A stretch of DNA of 64,000 bases from Cacajao melanocephalus (lineage: Eukaryota > Chordata > Mammalia > Primates > Pitheciidae), in NCBI GenBank assembly GCA_963573385.1, contig CAUYLG010034984.1:1-64000 (forward strand), read 5' to 3'. This document shows positions 26,943 through 41,756 of the stretch, in pieces. The position numbers were made by a program, and so were the translations under genes. Each line of letters opens with the position of its first letter. Positions within the stretch are counted from its first letter, which is position 1. The notes below the pieces were generated by a model. It was given only the letters and a program-made list of their open reading frames with translations, was not told the DNA's origin and did not search any database.

Positions 26943-27451
26943 TGACAATCTAATATAATCGAATGGCTCAGCATCCAGTTGAAAGAGCTTATTCAAGTGC
27001 AAAGTGTGAGAACAGCCATCGGGTAAACACAGACACCAAAGAAAGAATAGTAATCAGTGCTCCCCTATGTAAGGAAAGGTGAGGGGGGTTTATGTAGGGA
27101 ACCACGGGTGTGCTGTACAGAATGACAGCATTTTCTATATAAAGCTAATATACACAGAAGATTTAATTCACTACCATTGATTACACTCGAAGGGGGTTGT
27201 TTAACATTCTGTTGTAAAGAGGTAACAATCACAACAGTCTCCATCTCCAACATCATTTAGGCTAGGTTTGAATAAAGAATGGAGAGCCTGGTTAATGTAT
27301 AACATCAACAAAAAGATCAGGAAGCAATAGGCATGCATCAGAGAAGAAAAACAGCCAGGCTACGTTACTTGGTTTCCAGGGCTTGACTTTTCCCTTTGGC
27401 ATAATAAATTTGGAAGGTCCTGAAAATTCCTTTCTTTTTTTTTTTTTCACA
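26943..27451 (-). repeat. 5' LTR of the minus-strand provirus
   Basis: Colinear with 22431-22891 through shared blocks such as AGATTTAATTC and GGGGGTTGTTTAACATTC. It is longer than its partner because of a T-rich tract near 27431-27447 and about 25 extra bases near 27063-27090. By eye the copies differ at roughly one base in seven, indicating an old insertion. Confidence 0.8.
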
Positions 27452-27539
27452 GTAACAAGTTGGGCAAGCAGGTGATTCTCCGAACTGAATGTAAGTGATT
27501 GTGGCGTTGTTGTGTTGTATTACATACCTTCCTGAATAA

Positions 27540-27882
<343 letters not shown>

Positions 27883-28206
27883 GGCAGGTATGATTTCTTA
27901 GATTCTTTTGTATAATCTTCATTCTCTGGCAACCCACCACCACACCCTGCCCCCCATCCCCATCACCACCCTGCAATCACTTGGTGAGTAAATGAGTGAC
28001 TAGATATCTTAATTCACTGATTATATATGTATTTTTATATGTATAGAAAAACATCAATATACAGAGACACGTAGAGACAGCTACATATATAGATTTCAGA
28101 GAAGCACGAATTCACCCTTTTGGTTCCACATTTCAGAATTATCCCTATGTTTGGTTGAATTTAAGACAAAAATTACTTTTAGCTCCCCATTACAGCAGAA
28201 TGTTCT

Positions 28207-28803
28207 TGTAGGGGAGTGAAAAATGTCTTCCCTCTACCCTTTTAAGTTCCTTGGCTGAGCTAAGAATTAAATTGACATAAGACAGATTAACAGGAAGAAA
28301 TCCATTTTTAATTATGTACATACCCATGCGAGTCCCACAAAATGTGAGATTCAAAGAAGGGTCAGATGACTGAAGCTTGTATCACACCCTGAGCTACAGA
28401 AGGGAATAGAGGCTTTGGGCTTCTGGGTGGGGGGTGGTGACACCCGTTATGGGAATAGAAGTGAGGAAGTGTATGGTGAACAAAGGTTGTCTTGTTATGC
28501 AAATAAAAAGCCTCCTAAGTAATGAAGGTTCTCTTGGAGCAGCCGTCAGAGGAAGAGGACTGTCTAGGCATGGTATCAGCCTCCAGCCTCCCCTTCCGTG
28601 ATCCAAGTTAATCTTCCCTGGTTGATAAGGTTCCAGGGGAGGGGATTCATGACAATTGAGTTCCTTTTGGAGGATCCCTTGGTCTGTCTTAGGCAGATAA
28701 GCAGAGCTCAGAGAAAGCCTCTGCCTGCATCTACTGTTCCTGAAGTGTCATCAGTTCAAAGTAATCAGCATGTCAAAGCATCATATTTTGGGTTGGCATT
28801 TCA
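28207..28803 (-). repeat. Solitary LTR-like element
   Basis: Minus-strand sequence starts TGAAATGCCAACCC and ends in CA, and its last 150 bases resemble the U5 end of class I retroviral LTRs (a run like CTGTTAATCTGTCTTATGTC). No internal retroviral sequence adjoins it. The borders are approximate. Confidence 0.5.
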
Positions 28804-28873
28804 GAACTCCCATTGTATATTTTTGGTGATAGCTTGATAGATTATTTAAATTACCATAAAACCCATACTTTTT

Positions 28874-29430
<557 letters not shown>

Positions 29431-30333
29431 TGTTGGAAACTTTTAAATCAGCTTAGCAAACTGTTAAATAAAATGTTTTATCCTCCTTCCCTGACAAATA
29501 TACTATTATGAAGAAGGCCAGCCTCCAATTTAGAATTCTCAGACTTCTCAAAATTCTGTTGTGGATGTGGCAGTGCAGAGAGATCCAGCCCCAGCCCTCA
29601 GCCCACAACCCATCTCTTTTCACTCTAGGTTCTATCCAACACCATGTAGGGCTTTGTGCATTTGTGTGGACACCCAGCCCACAAACTCAAGCTGTAGTCA
29701 CCCAACTCACCAGTGATCTGTCATTTTCTGATAGACCTAAAGGGAGGACTGACCCAAGGAAGAGACCCGTTCGGGTATGGAAACAGGCTTGGGGTTGCAT
29801 CAGCAGGGAATTCAGAGTTTTGGGCACCACAGCATGGTTAGGAGAGGTACAAGGACCCCTTAGCTCCATGGACTTTTCATACCTGGTTTAGGGTGTAGCC
29901 ACAGCACAGACCCCAGAGCAGGGGCTCCTCTTGCCAGGATCTAAAGGACTGGTGATGCTACAAACAACCCTGCTGAATTTCCTAAATCAATTGATATGAC
30001 CACTAACTTCCAACAGTTGGGTATAGCTTTAAATCTCTAAATCCTGGTAGAGACTGTTTGAACTGTAGCTGTAGTTACAAAGGGCAGAATATGACACTGA
30101 GTGTACCTGAGAAGAAGTTATTATTCCTAAGTAGAGCTCTAAGAATCACATAGGTATTATGAGACACATAATAACATAGGCACACAAAACCTGGTCGCAT
30201 AGGTAACTGGCGAACTTGGAGCTTGTAACTTCATTACAGTTGCAACACAGCAGTGGATTCTGAGGGACTGTAAAACATAATCCAGGTTTTGATGATTGTA
30301 TGAGTATATAAATTTGTTAAAAAGCATTGAACA
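29431..30333. other. Unassigned intergenic stretch
   Basis: Includes an open frame of 127 codons (29508-29891) without homology or conserved-domain signs. Nothing else recognised. Confidence 0.45.
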
Positions 30334-30627
30334 GGCCAGGCACGGTGGCTCACACCTGTAATCCCGCACTTTGGGAGGCTGAGGTGGATGGATCACAAGG
30401 TCAGGAGTTCGAGACCAGCCTGAGCAACATGGTGAAACCCTGTCTCTACTAAAAATATAAAAATTAGCCAGACATGGTGGCTTGTACCTCTAATCCCAGC
30501 TACTCAGGAGGCTGAGGCAGGAGAATAGCTTTAACCTAGGAGGTGGAGGTTGCAGTGAGCTGAGATTGTGCTACTGAACTTCAGCTTGGGCAACAGAGCA
30601 AGAATCAATCTCAAAAAAAAAAAAAAA
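30334..30627 (+). mobile_element. Alu with target duplication
   Basis: Full length; AAAAGCATTGAA before and AAAAGCACTGAA after. Confidence 0.92.
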
Positions 30628-30845
30628 GCACTGAATTGTATGCTTTGAATAGGTGAATTACACAGTACTGTAAACAAACAATATAATTCTACTCCTCCTC
30701 TCAACCAAGGGTATTCCAAAGTTAACCTGAAAAACTAGTTCAGGCCATGATAGGAAGGGGGAGCTGGACATACCTCATTATACCCTCCTCACTTTTGGAA
30801 TTACTGATATAATAGACTCTTTAAATCTGATAAGAAACATTTACT

Positions 30846-31122
30846 GGCTGGGCACGGAGGCTCATACCTGTAATCCCAGCACTTTGGGAGGACGAGGCAG
30901 GAGGATCACGAGGTCAAGAGATCAACATCCTAACTACCATGGTGAAACCCAATCTCTACTAAAAATACAAAAAATTAGCTGGGCGTGGTGGTGGGTGCCT
31001 GTAGTCCCAGCTACTCAGGAAGCTGAGGCAGGAGAATTGCTTGAATCAGGGAGATGGAGGTTGCAGTGAGCCAAGATCATACCACTGCAGTCCAGCCTGG
31101 GTGACACAGTGAGACTCTGTTG
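30846..31122 (+). mobile_element. Alu
   Basis: Full length with a short deletion in the left arm; its A tail has evolved into the GA/GGAA tract that follows. Confidence 0.9.
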
Positions 31123-31123
<1 letters not shown>

Positions 31124-31174
<51 letters not shown>

Positions 31175-31258
31175 AAGGAAGGAAAGAAAGGAAGGAAGGA
31201 AAGAAGGAGAGGGAAGGAGGGAGGGAGGGGGGAGGGAAAGAAAGGAAAGAAAGAAAGA
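31124..31258. repeat. GA / GGAA microsatellite
   Basis: About 20 GA units, then GGAA, GGGA and GAAA units, all derived from an Alu tail. GGAA arrays can bind ETS factors (known); no evidence here that this one does. Confidence 0.95.
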
Positions 31259-31261
31259 TTG

Positions 31262-31667
31262 ATTTATTACCTATTCTCTCTGAAGTCTGCTACCTGGAGG
31301 CTTCATATGCATGTTAAAACCTTGGTCTCCACAACCCTTATTGTAAACCAGACATTCCTTTCTATTGATAATAACTCTTTCAACCAATTGTCAATCAGAA
31401 AATCTTTGAATTCACCTATGACTTGGAAGCCCCTACTTCTAATTGTCCCACCTTTCCGGACCCAACCAATGTACCTCTTACATGTATTGATTGATACATT
31501 ATGTCTCCCTAAAATGTAGAAAACCAAGTTGTGTCCTGACCGCCTTGGACACAATGTTCTCAGGATCTCCTGAGGGCTGTGTTGCAGGCCATCGGTCACT
31601 CATATTTGGCTCAGAATAAATCTCTTCGACTATTTATTTGACCGAGTTTGACTCTTTTTATCAACAG
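31262..31667 (+). repeat. Solitary LTR-like element
   Basis: The sequence ends TTTTTATCAACA, has AATAAA at about 31615 and a run ACCGCCTTGGACACAATG, features of a retroviral LTR 3' half. The left end abuts the GA/GGAA repeat and may be truncated. Family not determined. Confidence 0.45.
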
Positions 31668-31699
31668 TAAGTAAATTGTATCTTGCTAAATCTGGTTTT

Positions 31700-31850
31700 G
31701 TTTGTTATTTTATTTTATTTTTTTATCTTTTTATTGTACTTTAGGTTCTGGGGTACACGTGCAGATCATGCAGGATTGTTGCATAGGTACATACATGGCA
31801 ACGTGCTTTGCTGCCTCCATCCCCCCGTCACCTCTATCTGGCATTTCTTT
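31700..31850 (-). mobile_element. L1 3'-end fragment, antisense
   Basis: TTTTATTGTACTTTAGGTTC and GTTGCATAGGTACATAC match the primate L1 3' end read from the minus strand. Confidence 0.7.
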
Positions 31851-32264
31851 TAAAGATAATCCAGCCCAGAGCTTAGAGTGCTGCTCTGGAGTCTCTGTTT
31901 CTCTAATTCAGCCCTGATACACAGTGATACTGACCCTAGGTCCTTAGAAACCACTGTAAGAATCACATCCCTGTCATTCACAGGGCCATGAGTTGTTGAA
32001 GGAGTGCCGAGGCACTACCTTTTGGCATTTCCTGCTAGGGGTCAATTTTCCTTAAGGAAAAAATCTTACGGAAAGAAGAATCCTCCACTCTCTGCTGCAG
32101 AGCCACAGTCATATTCATTGGCTCTGTTTGAGGGCTGTCCATTTTTCTTTTTTTGTTTACTAGGTTTACAAATATTCTGCCTTACCAACAAAAGAATGTT
32201 TTGTTTTTTCCTAATAGAGATTGTTCCCTCTGAAAAAAAAAGAAGGCTTTAAAAACCATGTTTT
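31851..32264. other. Unassigned intergenic stretch
   Basis: No repeat or gene recognised. Confidence 0.4.
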
Positions 32265-32550
32265 GACTGGGTGCAGTGGCTTACACGTGTAATCCAAGCA
32301 CTTTGAGAGGCCAGAGGTAGCAAGATTGCTTGAGCTCAGGAGTTCAAGACCAGCCTGGGCAACACAGTGAGACCCCAGTTCTACAAAAAATAAAAAATTA
32401 GCTGGGTGCAGTGGTGTGCACCTATAGTCCCAGCTACTCTGGAGGCTGAGGTGGGAGGATCCCTAAGCCCAGGACTAGGCAGCAGAGAGCTATGATCCCA
32501 CCACTACACTCCAGCCTGGATGACAGAGCAAGCCCCTGTCTCAAAAATAA
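32265..32550 (+). mobile_element. Alu, old
   Basis: Slightly short in the right arm; J-like right arm (AGAGCTATGATCCCACC). Confidence 0.88.
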
Positions 32551-32697
32551 AACCCAAATTTTATTCTGCTCCCTCTTAGTGAACTATATGAAATCATGGC
32601 CAAAGGATTACTGATGGCTTGTTCTCAGCAGGAACAAGAATGACTCCTGGATCAAGCATTTGAAAATATACTCCTTAAAGAAATACGTTTTTTCAAG

Positions 32698-32865
32698 TCA
32701 GGTGAGGTGGGTTGCATTTGTAGTCCCAGCTACTCAGGAAGCTGAGGCAGGAGCGTCCCTTGAGCCTGTGAGTTCAAGGCTATAATATGCTATAATCATC
32801 CCTGTGAACAATGACTGCACTCCAGTCTGGGCAACATAGTGAGATTCCCTCTCTAAAAAAAAAAA
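32698..32865 (+). pseudogene. 7SL-RNA-derived monomer (pre-Alu type)
   Basis: The Alu-domain start (GGTGAGGTGGGTTGCATTTG) joins a 7SL-like second half with GTGAACAATGACTGCACTCC. Ends in an A tail. Closely similar in design to 15274-15448. Confidence 0.6.
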
Positions 32866-33263
32866 GAAAGACATTTTTTCAATCATTTTAAAATAGCATT
32901 TTCTCTTATTACAAAAGAACTTCATATTCACCGTGGAAATTTGGGAGGATACTGAGAAGTAAAATCCAGAAAGTGTAAATTATATATAAAATTGATAACA
33001 AAGAAACAACACCTGTTAACATTTTGGTGCTTTTTAAAAAGCGATTTAACAAGTGCTAAGGGATAAGGGTTGTGGCTGAACTACGAGTAAGTTGGCCGAC
33101 TGAGACACCTGCAGGTAATAATTGTTGAAGCTATGTGATGAGTAAATGGGCATTTATTATACTATTCTATTGTATAGAAATTTTCTATAATCTAAAATTA
33201 AAAAGAGAAATTTATTTGAAAACTCCCAAATTCTTCTTTATGGCCAAAGTTTAACTGAAATGA

Positions 33264-33619
<356 letters not shown>

Positions 33620-33659
33620 TAACTTATCTTCATAGCAGTTAAAATGAAGTAGCTTTGTT

Positions 33660-33960
33660 GGACTGGGCATGGTGGATCATGCCTGTAATCCCAGCACTTG
33701 GGAGGCTGAGATGGGCAGATCACTTGAGGCCAGGAGTTCGAGACCAGCCTGGCCAACATGATGCAACCCTGTCTCTACTAAAAATACAAAAATTAGCTGG
33801 GGGTAGTAGTGTGTGCCTGTAATCCCAGCTATTCAGGAGACTGAGGCAGGAGAATCACTTGAGCCCAGGAGGCAGAGGTTGCAGTAAACTGAGATTATAC
33901 CACTGCACTCCAGTCTGAGTGACAGAGACCTCATTTCAAAAACAAACAGAAACAAAAAAA
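33660..33960 (+). mobile_element. Alu
   Basis: Full length; AC/A-rich tail. Lies tail-away from the preceding Alu, forming an inverted Alu pair separated by about 40 bases. Confidence 0.9.
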
Positions 33961-34229
33961 CTAAATGGCTTTGCGTGAGGATACTATAAAAAATAATTTT
34001 CAACTTTTGATTGCTAGTGTAACCATTTATTTGGCAGAAAGATAATTGAGAAATCAGAAAACAATATAAACATAAAAAGAAAAACAGGAAAAATATCAGG
34101 TGTTCCAATGCAGGAATCCCTGAAAGGAGGGACCTTCTATGTCAGCTAGCTGCTGAGGGGCCGGGCCCTGTTATGTTGCGTGATTCACTTCATCCTCTAG
34201 CGCTGAAGGCAGCTGCTAGCAAGAACTGA

Positions 34230-34400
34230 AGGTGACATAGGGCTGTATGCTTTGGAGTCAGCAAGACCCAGATTTGAATCCTCTCTCTGCTGCTTCCAAT
34301 GTGTGCTAACCTGAGTTTCAGTGTTCTCCTCTGTAAGTCGAGGTAATAAAACTCACGTCACTAATTTGCTTAAGACTCACCTGATATATAAGCATGAAGC
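34230..34400 (+). repeat. MIR element
   Basis: TTTGGAGTCAGCAAGACC, GATTTGAATCC and CAGTGTTCTCCTCTGTAA follow MIR in sense. Confidence 0.65.
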
Positions 34401-35639
34401 AATATGATGTAAGCAATCAACATTCTTATCTCTTTCAGTTTCTGCTGAGTGGCTTTCCTGGGTGGTTCTGGTTCAGAGTCTCGGTGAGGTTGCAGTTAGT
34501 TGGGGCTGCAGTCATGTGATGTCTTGAGTGGAGCTGAAGGCTCCCATTCCCACTGGCTCATCCACATGCTAGGCAGGTTAGTGCTGGCTCTTGGTGGGAG
34601 GGCTTAGTTACTTGCCACGTGGACCCTCCTCTAGGGCTCCTTGTGTGTCCACCCAACATAACAGTTGGCTTCCCCAGAGCAAGGGACCCAAGAGAGAGCC
34701 AGGGGAAACCCACAGTGTTGTTTATGACCTAGTCTTGGAAGTCACACTGTTATTTTGACAGTTTCCTATTGATTACACAGATCTGTGCTATTCAGTGTGG
34801 AAGGGTGCAAAAACATACAAATACCTGATGGAAAACCCACGAGGAGCCAGCTGGCTACCACATGATGCCATCTTCACCAAGTTAACCCCACCTCTGGATT
34901 TCTACATCGTCATTTTCTCTGCTCGCAGATGTGTTACTGGAAAAAGGGTTGCAGCCTGCAGTTCCTCATTTTAACACCACCAAAACAAAGTTTGTAAATA
35001 TATCCTCTAAGAGGAATATGGCCCTTCCCCAACTCTAAAGATATTCTTGCAATTCCTTCCCTTCCCAGTACAGTTCTCCCAGAGGCACTTGCAGCGATGC
35101 AGGTTCAAGCTGGGGAAAGTCCTGGTGCCTGCCCCCCCACTGCAGCTTTCCCCCATTTGACCATTTGACAAATGCCTCTCTCGACTCCATATCTCCTGTA
35201 GAACACCTGTTTGGCATGGACTTTGGACATTCCATCTGACTCAACCCTCTGATGTTTATGTACTTTTCATTTCTATGACTTAGCATTGCTGACTCATTGC
35301 AGCCTGTGTGTTTTCTGCTTCCCTCTCTGATCGGTGATTCAGCTGGTTCATATGGCTCGATTGCCACCCTAATATGCCCAAGCAACCTCAGCTTTGCACT
35401 CTCCTCAGATCTATTTCATTGAAATTTTCACAAATACCCAGATCTTCTAGTAAAATAACAACAAACAATAACAACAAATAAAAAATCAAGGGCAAGTATC
35501 AATTGAACAAAAAAAGTTCTCCCTCTCACTTCCTGAACAATCTTTTCCCTCTCTTCTCCTCCCCTTCCATTCCCTTCCCTTCCCTGTTAATCCTCTAAAA
35601 TGAATGATCTGTGCTCAATTGTTTTATTTCTTCACTTTA
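34401..35639. other. Unassigned intergenic stretch
   Basis: Contains a 116-codon minus-strand open frame (35035-35385) without recognised homology, and a CTTCC-rich patch (35520-35590). No gene called. Confidence 0.45.
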
Positions 35640-36294
35640 CACACTTTGATTTCCAGCTTCCCCATTCTGAGAGAACTGCTCTGTTGAGCGCGCTGGAATA
35701 ATATGAGATTGTATACAGGAGAATTAGTTGATATAAGGGCACATCTCAGGATATGAGGTTGAGCATCCTGGCAAGGACCAGGGGATGGTACAAAATTGCT
35801 GCTAGGGTGGCTCCCTGAATCCTGGAAAAGTGCTGGCTCATGAAGAGTGAGTCTGAAGTACCTAAATTGCTATGTAGGCAGTAGAGGAAAGGATTAGAAG
35901 ACTCAGAAAAGGGGACATGCTGAAACAGAGGTAAGCTTAGGCCAGAATACCCAGCGGGGGATTACGTCCCATAGGATGGCTCAAGGAGCCATATTCATCA
36001 AGGCCACAGGGAACACATTGGTGAGAGGGACACCAGCATCACTAGGAAGTTCAGTGGCACTTTCCCCAGTAGGACAGAAGTGATGGAAGAAGGGGCTGTC
36101 CTGGAACTCGACTCATGATAGCAATGAAGATGATAGGACCCTGATGCACTGGATGCCAGAATGACGGCACTTAAGGGCAGAATGACAAAATCAGAGTGGC
36201 AGCTACCAAGACCTGACTTCTAGGGAGTTGTAGGGATTATGAATAGCACACAGTTTCTCTAGAAAGAACACAGACACATGGGTAGTCAAAAAGT
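35640..36294 (+). other. Unassigned segment left of the Tigger-like element
   Basis: Non-Alu, fairly GC-balanced sequence with short broken frames. It could be gag or leader of the retrovirus at 37159-41645 if the DNA transposon inserted into that provirus, but no gag motif was recognised. Confidence 0.3.
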
Positions 36295-36681
36295 ACAAAT
36301 GGCCCTTGACATATGATTTTTCTGCTTTACCATGGTGTGCATTCAGTAGAAATCATACTTTGAATTTTGAACTTTGATCTTTTCCCAGGTTAGGGATATG
36401 CTGTACGATACTCTCTCATGATGCTGGCAGTGGCAGCAAGCCACAGCTCCCGGTCAGCCACGTGATCACAAGAGTAAACAACTGATACTGTACAGTGTAC
36501 TGAATTCAAAAATTACATGAGGTATTCGGCACTTTATTCTAAACTAGGCTTTGTGTTTGATGATTTTGCTCAATTGCAGGCTAATGTAAATGTTCTAAGC
36601 ACATTTAATGTAACTTAGGCTAGGCTATGATATTTGGTAGGTAAGGTGTATTAAATGCATTTTTGGTTGTTTTTCTTTCTT

Positions 36682-37279
<598 letters not shown>

Positions 37280-37362
37280 TGAGACTCAGAAACCACTGAG
37301 TGAAGCAATGGCCAAGTTACCAAGATGAAGGACCTGTGACACTGTAAGAATGTATTGTCACA

Positions 37363-37620
37363 GTGTCTCTGATTCTTCTCCTACATGATCTACAATATAA
37401 TTCCAGTGATGGAACACTGTGGATAGGGGAATCTGCAGACATTTCGGTGACTATTGGGTACAAGGTCAGAGGTCAACTGATGCCCAGAGACCTGAAGCAG
37501 CCTCATGGCTTCCATGTTAGAGTGGGAGCAAATGGAATCCTGACTGAGGTCCAGCTTACAGTGGGTTCCCTGGGTCCATGAATCCACCAATTGTCAATCT
37601 CCTAATCCCCAAATAAGTGG
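37363..37620 (+). pseudogene. Retroviral protease/pol-start remnant
   Basis: A 72-codon open stretch (37363-37581) ends in a TEVQLTVGSLGP-type segment that I associate with the protease-to-RT part of this endogenous retrovirus group. The reading frame is lost shortly after. No intact aspartyl protease motif was seen. Confidence 0.5.
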
Positions 37621-37879
37621 TTGGGATTGCCACACTTGGGAGTTGGGCTAACTCTCACATTCATCCTGGTTTTGTAGCATGGGCACTATCACAGTAGGGA
37701 AGGCTGAGTGGAAGTATCTGAAAGTGCTCCCCACCCCAACCAATGTAGTAACTACAAAACGGCATGCAGTCTAGGGTAAGGAGGAAGGCAGATATTAGTG
37801 CCACTCTTAAATATCTTTTTAAATTTATTTTTATTTCTTATTTTTAATTATTTTTCTTTTTTGTTAGGATTTGAACACA

Positions 37880-38650
37880 GGAGCCAATCTTAAATATCTA
37901 AAGGATGAAGAAGCATGGTCCCTATCATGTCTCTGTTTAGTTTGCCAGTGTGGACCCTGCAGCAACCGGATGGTTCCTAGAGAATGACTTCAGACTACTG
38001 CAAGGAAGCAGTAGCTCTCTACTGGATATAGCATCTTTGCCAGAGCAGATTTATGCAGCTCGAAGTGGTTTGAGGCCATTGATTTGGTGAATGCATTCTT
38101 TTCTATTGCAATCAGGAAAGAGGATCAGAAAGAGTTCATATTCATGTGGAATGCATAGCAACAAACCCTTACAGTTTTGCTGCAGGGCTCTGTTCCTTTT
38201 TAGTCCTCTGCCACAATCTAGTCCAAAGAGAACCAGAGCATTTGGACATCACATGTAACACCACATTGATCCTCACATTGAGGATGTCATGCTGCTCAGG
38301 CAGGATGAGAAAGAGGTGAAGAGCATGGTGGAGGCCTTAGTATGACACATGTGCTCCTGAGAGTGAGACATAAATCCTACAAAGATACAATGGCCTGCCA
38401 CTTCACTAATGATTTGAAAGGCCCAATGGTCACCAGTGTGCTGGGACATTCCTTCCAAGGTAAAAGAAAAATTGTTGCATCATTTATATCTTATTGGAAA
38501 GAAGGAAGCACAAAATCTGTTAGGAATCTTTGGGTTCCTAATAAAACACATTTTACATCTAAGAATACGGCTGCTGCCTGTATACTGGGTTACACAGAGG
38601 GTGCCGGCTTTGAGTGGGGCTTGGAACAGGAAAGCGCTCTCCAGGCTGTG
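37880..38650 (+). pseudogene. Reverse-transcriptase remnant
   Basis: Shifting frames give RT palm-like sequence. The region of the catalytic YXDD box (about 38250-38300) is disrupted, followed by a thumb/connection segment (about 38340-38640) still recognisable in two overlapping open stretches. Many stops are present, so the enzyme is dead. Confidence 0.65.
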
Positions 38651-38659
38651 ATACAAGCA

Positions 38660-39480
38660 GCTCTTTTGTTGGACTATAAAATCTGGCACAGCTTATCATG
38701 TTGGAAATGTCAGTGATAGAAAAAGACGTAGTGTGGCATTTATGGTGAGTCCCAATAGAGGAATCACAATGCAGACCACTTGGATAGTGCAGCAAGGTCA
38801 TGCCAGCTGCAGTGAAGGATTACGCTACTTCCAAGAAACAGCTCCTAGCTTCTACTGGGCCCTGGTAGAGCCACCAAGTGATTGTGGATTCAAAACTGGC
38901 CGTCATCAGCTATGTCCTGTTAGACACACCAAGTGATAAGGTCAGGCAGGGCCAGAATCAAACCTATCATAGGATAAAAATGGTACATCTGGGAATGAAC
39001 ACAAGTGGGACAAGAGGGCACACGTGCACACAAGCTGCATGAGCAATTAGCCCTGATTTCCATGTCACTCACTACCATTGCACCAGTACCCCTCCCCTGG
39101 CGTCACCTGTGGTCAAGTGAGGGGATCCCATACAACCAGCTAAAGGAGGGAACAAGACCAAGCTTGGGTTAAGGATGTGCCAGCTTAGTAGGTGGGTACA
39201 AGCTGAAAATGCAATGGCAGCTACATTACAGTCTCATTCAGGGAAGGCCTTGAAAAACAGTGGTGAGGGAAAATCTCCCCAGTGGGAGGAGTTTTGAGAT
39301 GTGCATCTGGACATCACTTTGTATGGAAGGAGAATGGCCTAGGATTAGAACATACATGGGCTCGTGGACAGTGATAGTGGCCTGGCTGGGAGTTTGGGAG
39401 CCTAAGAGGAAAAGGAAGCATATGAATAGAAGTATGGAAGTGGGCACAAGGTGGGACGTTCATATCACATTAAGACCCAC
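38660..39480 (+). pseudogene. RNase H-domain remnant
   Basis: Continues from the RT connection. A segment near 38700-38880 matches the 'tether' and a later one (39140-39400) the RNase H core, with a Trp/Ser-rich strand still readable. Stops and shifts are frequent. An Alu left arm inserted just after (39486) with a clear target duplication. Confidence 0.6.
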
Positions 39481-39485
39481 AAAAG

Positions 39486-39625
39486 GGCCGGGTGCAGTGG
39501 CTCACACCTGTAATCCCAGCACTTTGGGAGGCCAAGGCGGGCAGATCATCTGAGGTCGGGAGTTTGAGATCAGCCTGACCAATATGGAGAAACCCGGTCT
39601 CTACAAAAAAAAAAAAAAAAAAAAA
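39486..39625 (+). mobile_element. Single-arm Alu with target duplication
   Basis: Only the left arm is present, ending at CTCTAC followed by a run of about 21 A. AGACCCACAAAAG lies both before (39472-39484) and after (39629-39641). This is a complete insertion event, not a later truncation. It interrupts the retroviral pol. Confidence 0.9.
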
Positions 39626-39639
39626 GAGAGACCCACAAA

Positions 39640-40640
<1,001 letters not shown>

Positions 40641-40689
40641 ATAATCCCAATGACCCACTGTAATTTCCTCTCCCTGCAACCCTGGGCTC

Positions 40690-41010
40690 TGAAGAGTTAG
40701 AGGTCCTGGTTCCCAAAAGGGGCACACTCTTGCCTGGAGATACAGCAGAGATCCCACTGGACTACAGTGATGGCTTTCACCAGCTTCTTTGGCCTCCTAA
40801 CAGACAGAGACTAGGAAGTGAGAAAGGGAATGGCCATCTTATCCGAGGTAACTGATCAGCAGGTCAGCAGGAGGAAGTGCTGCTGCTACACAGTGTGGGA
40901 AGGTGGAATACGTGTGGAATTCTGGTGACCTATTTGGGCGTCTCTTGGTAATCGTTTGCCCAGCTGAGCCTGAGATGTGCTCAGACCACTTACAAATAGG
41001 GCATCCAACC
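40690..41010 (+). pseudogene. dUTPase-like tail of the retroviral pol
   Basis: After integrase the frames read a segment resembling trimeric dUTPase: a LLPGDTAEIPLDY-type strand near 40725-40765, then pieces resembling the core beta-strands and a GDPLG-like turn near 40925-40960. At least two stops and a frameshift interrupt it. Placement downstream of integrase is the unusual point. The assignment is from memory of similar endogenous retroviruses. Confidence 0.5.
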
Positions 41011-41645
41011 AGGTTAAGCTACTGAGAGCAGCTGAAGTGTTGACTAAGTGGTGGAGGGACATGAGGAAGACCAGAGGACCAGTTGTGGCCTTAAGACCAA
41101 CTGCAGTGACAGGGCTATAGTTCATTCCATTAATTTCCCTCTTGTAAGCTTCCTTATAGGAAGAGTGACCTGAAAAGGCTGTTCCTTAAATACAAATGGA
41201 TGAAGAAAGCCATGTGGTACAAAGGGTGGAGTAAGCTGACACAGGGTGGCACTTGGGTCAAGGCTGCCGCCCAGCTGTGAGGAACATGTTTAGCTGATGG
41301 CCTCCAGCTATAGGTCTTTCAAGATCTGCCTCAGCATTTGACCTGAAATCATCCACTTCTCCAGTGACCCCCACCAATGGCTGAGCAAGGCAGTACAAGG
41401 GCCTAGTCTTTTCTGTCCAGAGCTGGACTCCTACTTTGGAGCTCCTCATTGGGCTGGAAGAGACTTTATCAGGTCTGCACCAAAGTTCCATAGATCAGTC
41501 ATAGATAGGTCCCATGGATCAATCATGCTTCTTCCTTTGACTCTTTCTGAAGTCGTACCCCAGAAAAAGCTCACAGAAAGTTCTGCACTCTTAACTCCAT
41601 GTCAGGATCTCCTTCCTGGAGAACCCAACTTCTGATGGCACATAT

Positions 41646-41756
41646 TTCAAAATTTTTCAAAATGTCTCCTTTTTCCTTCCCACAGCTCCTTCAATCACCT
41701 TTCTCTTTCACTTTCCCTTTCTCTCTCCCTTTCTCTCACCCTTTCCCTTTCCTTTC
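41646..41756. repeat. CTTT/CCCTTT tract
   Basis: Pyrimidine-rich units derived from the tail of the next Alu (minus strand). Confidence 0.75.

Noticed and set aside
29508..29891. 127-codon plus-strand frame in the intergenic region
   Set aside because: It has no domain, no promoter context and no codon-usage signal; length alone is expected by chance in a window of this size.
35035..35385. 116-codon minus-strand frame
   Set aside because: No homology to retroviral gag or to a host protein was recognised, and there is no start context.
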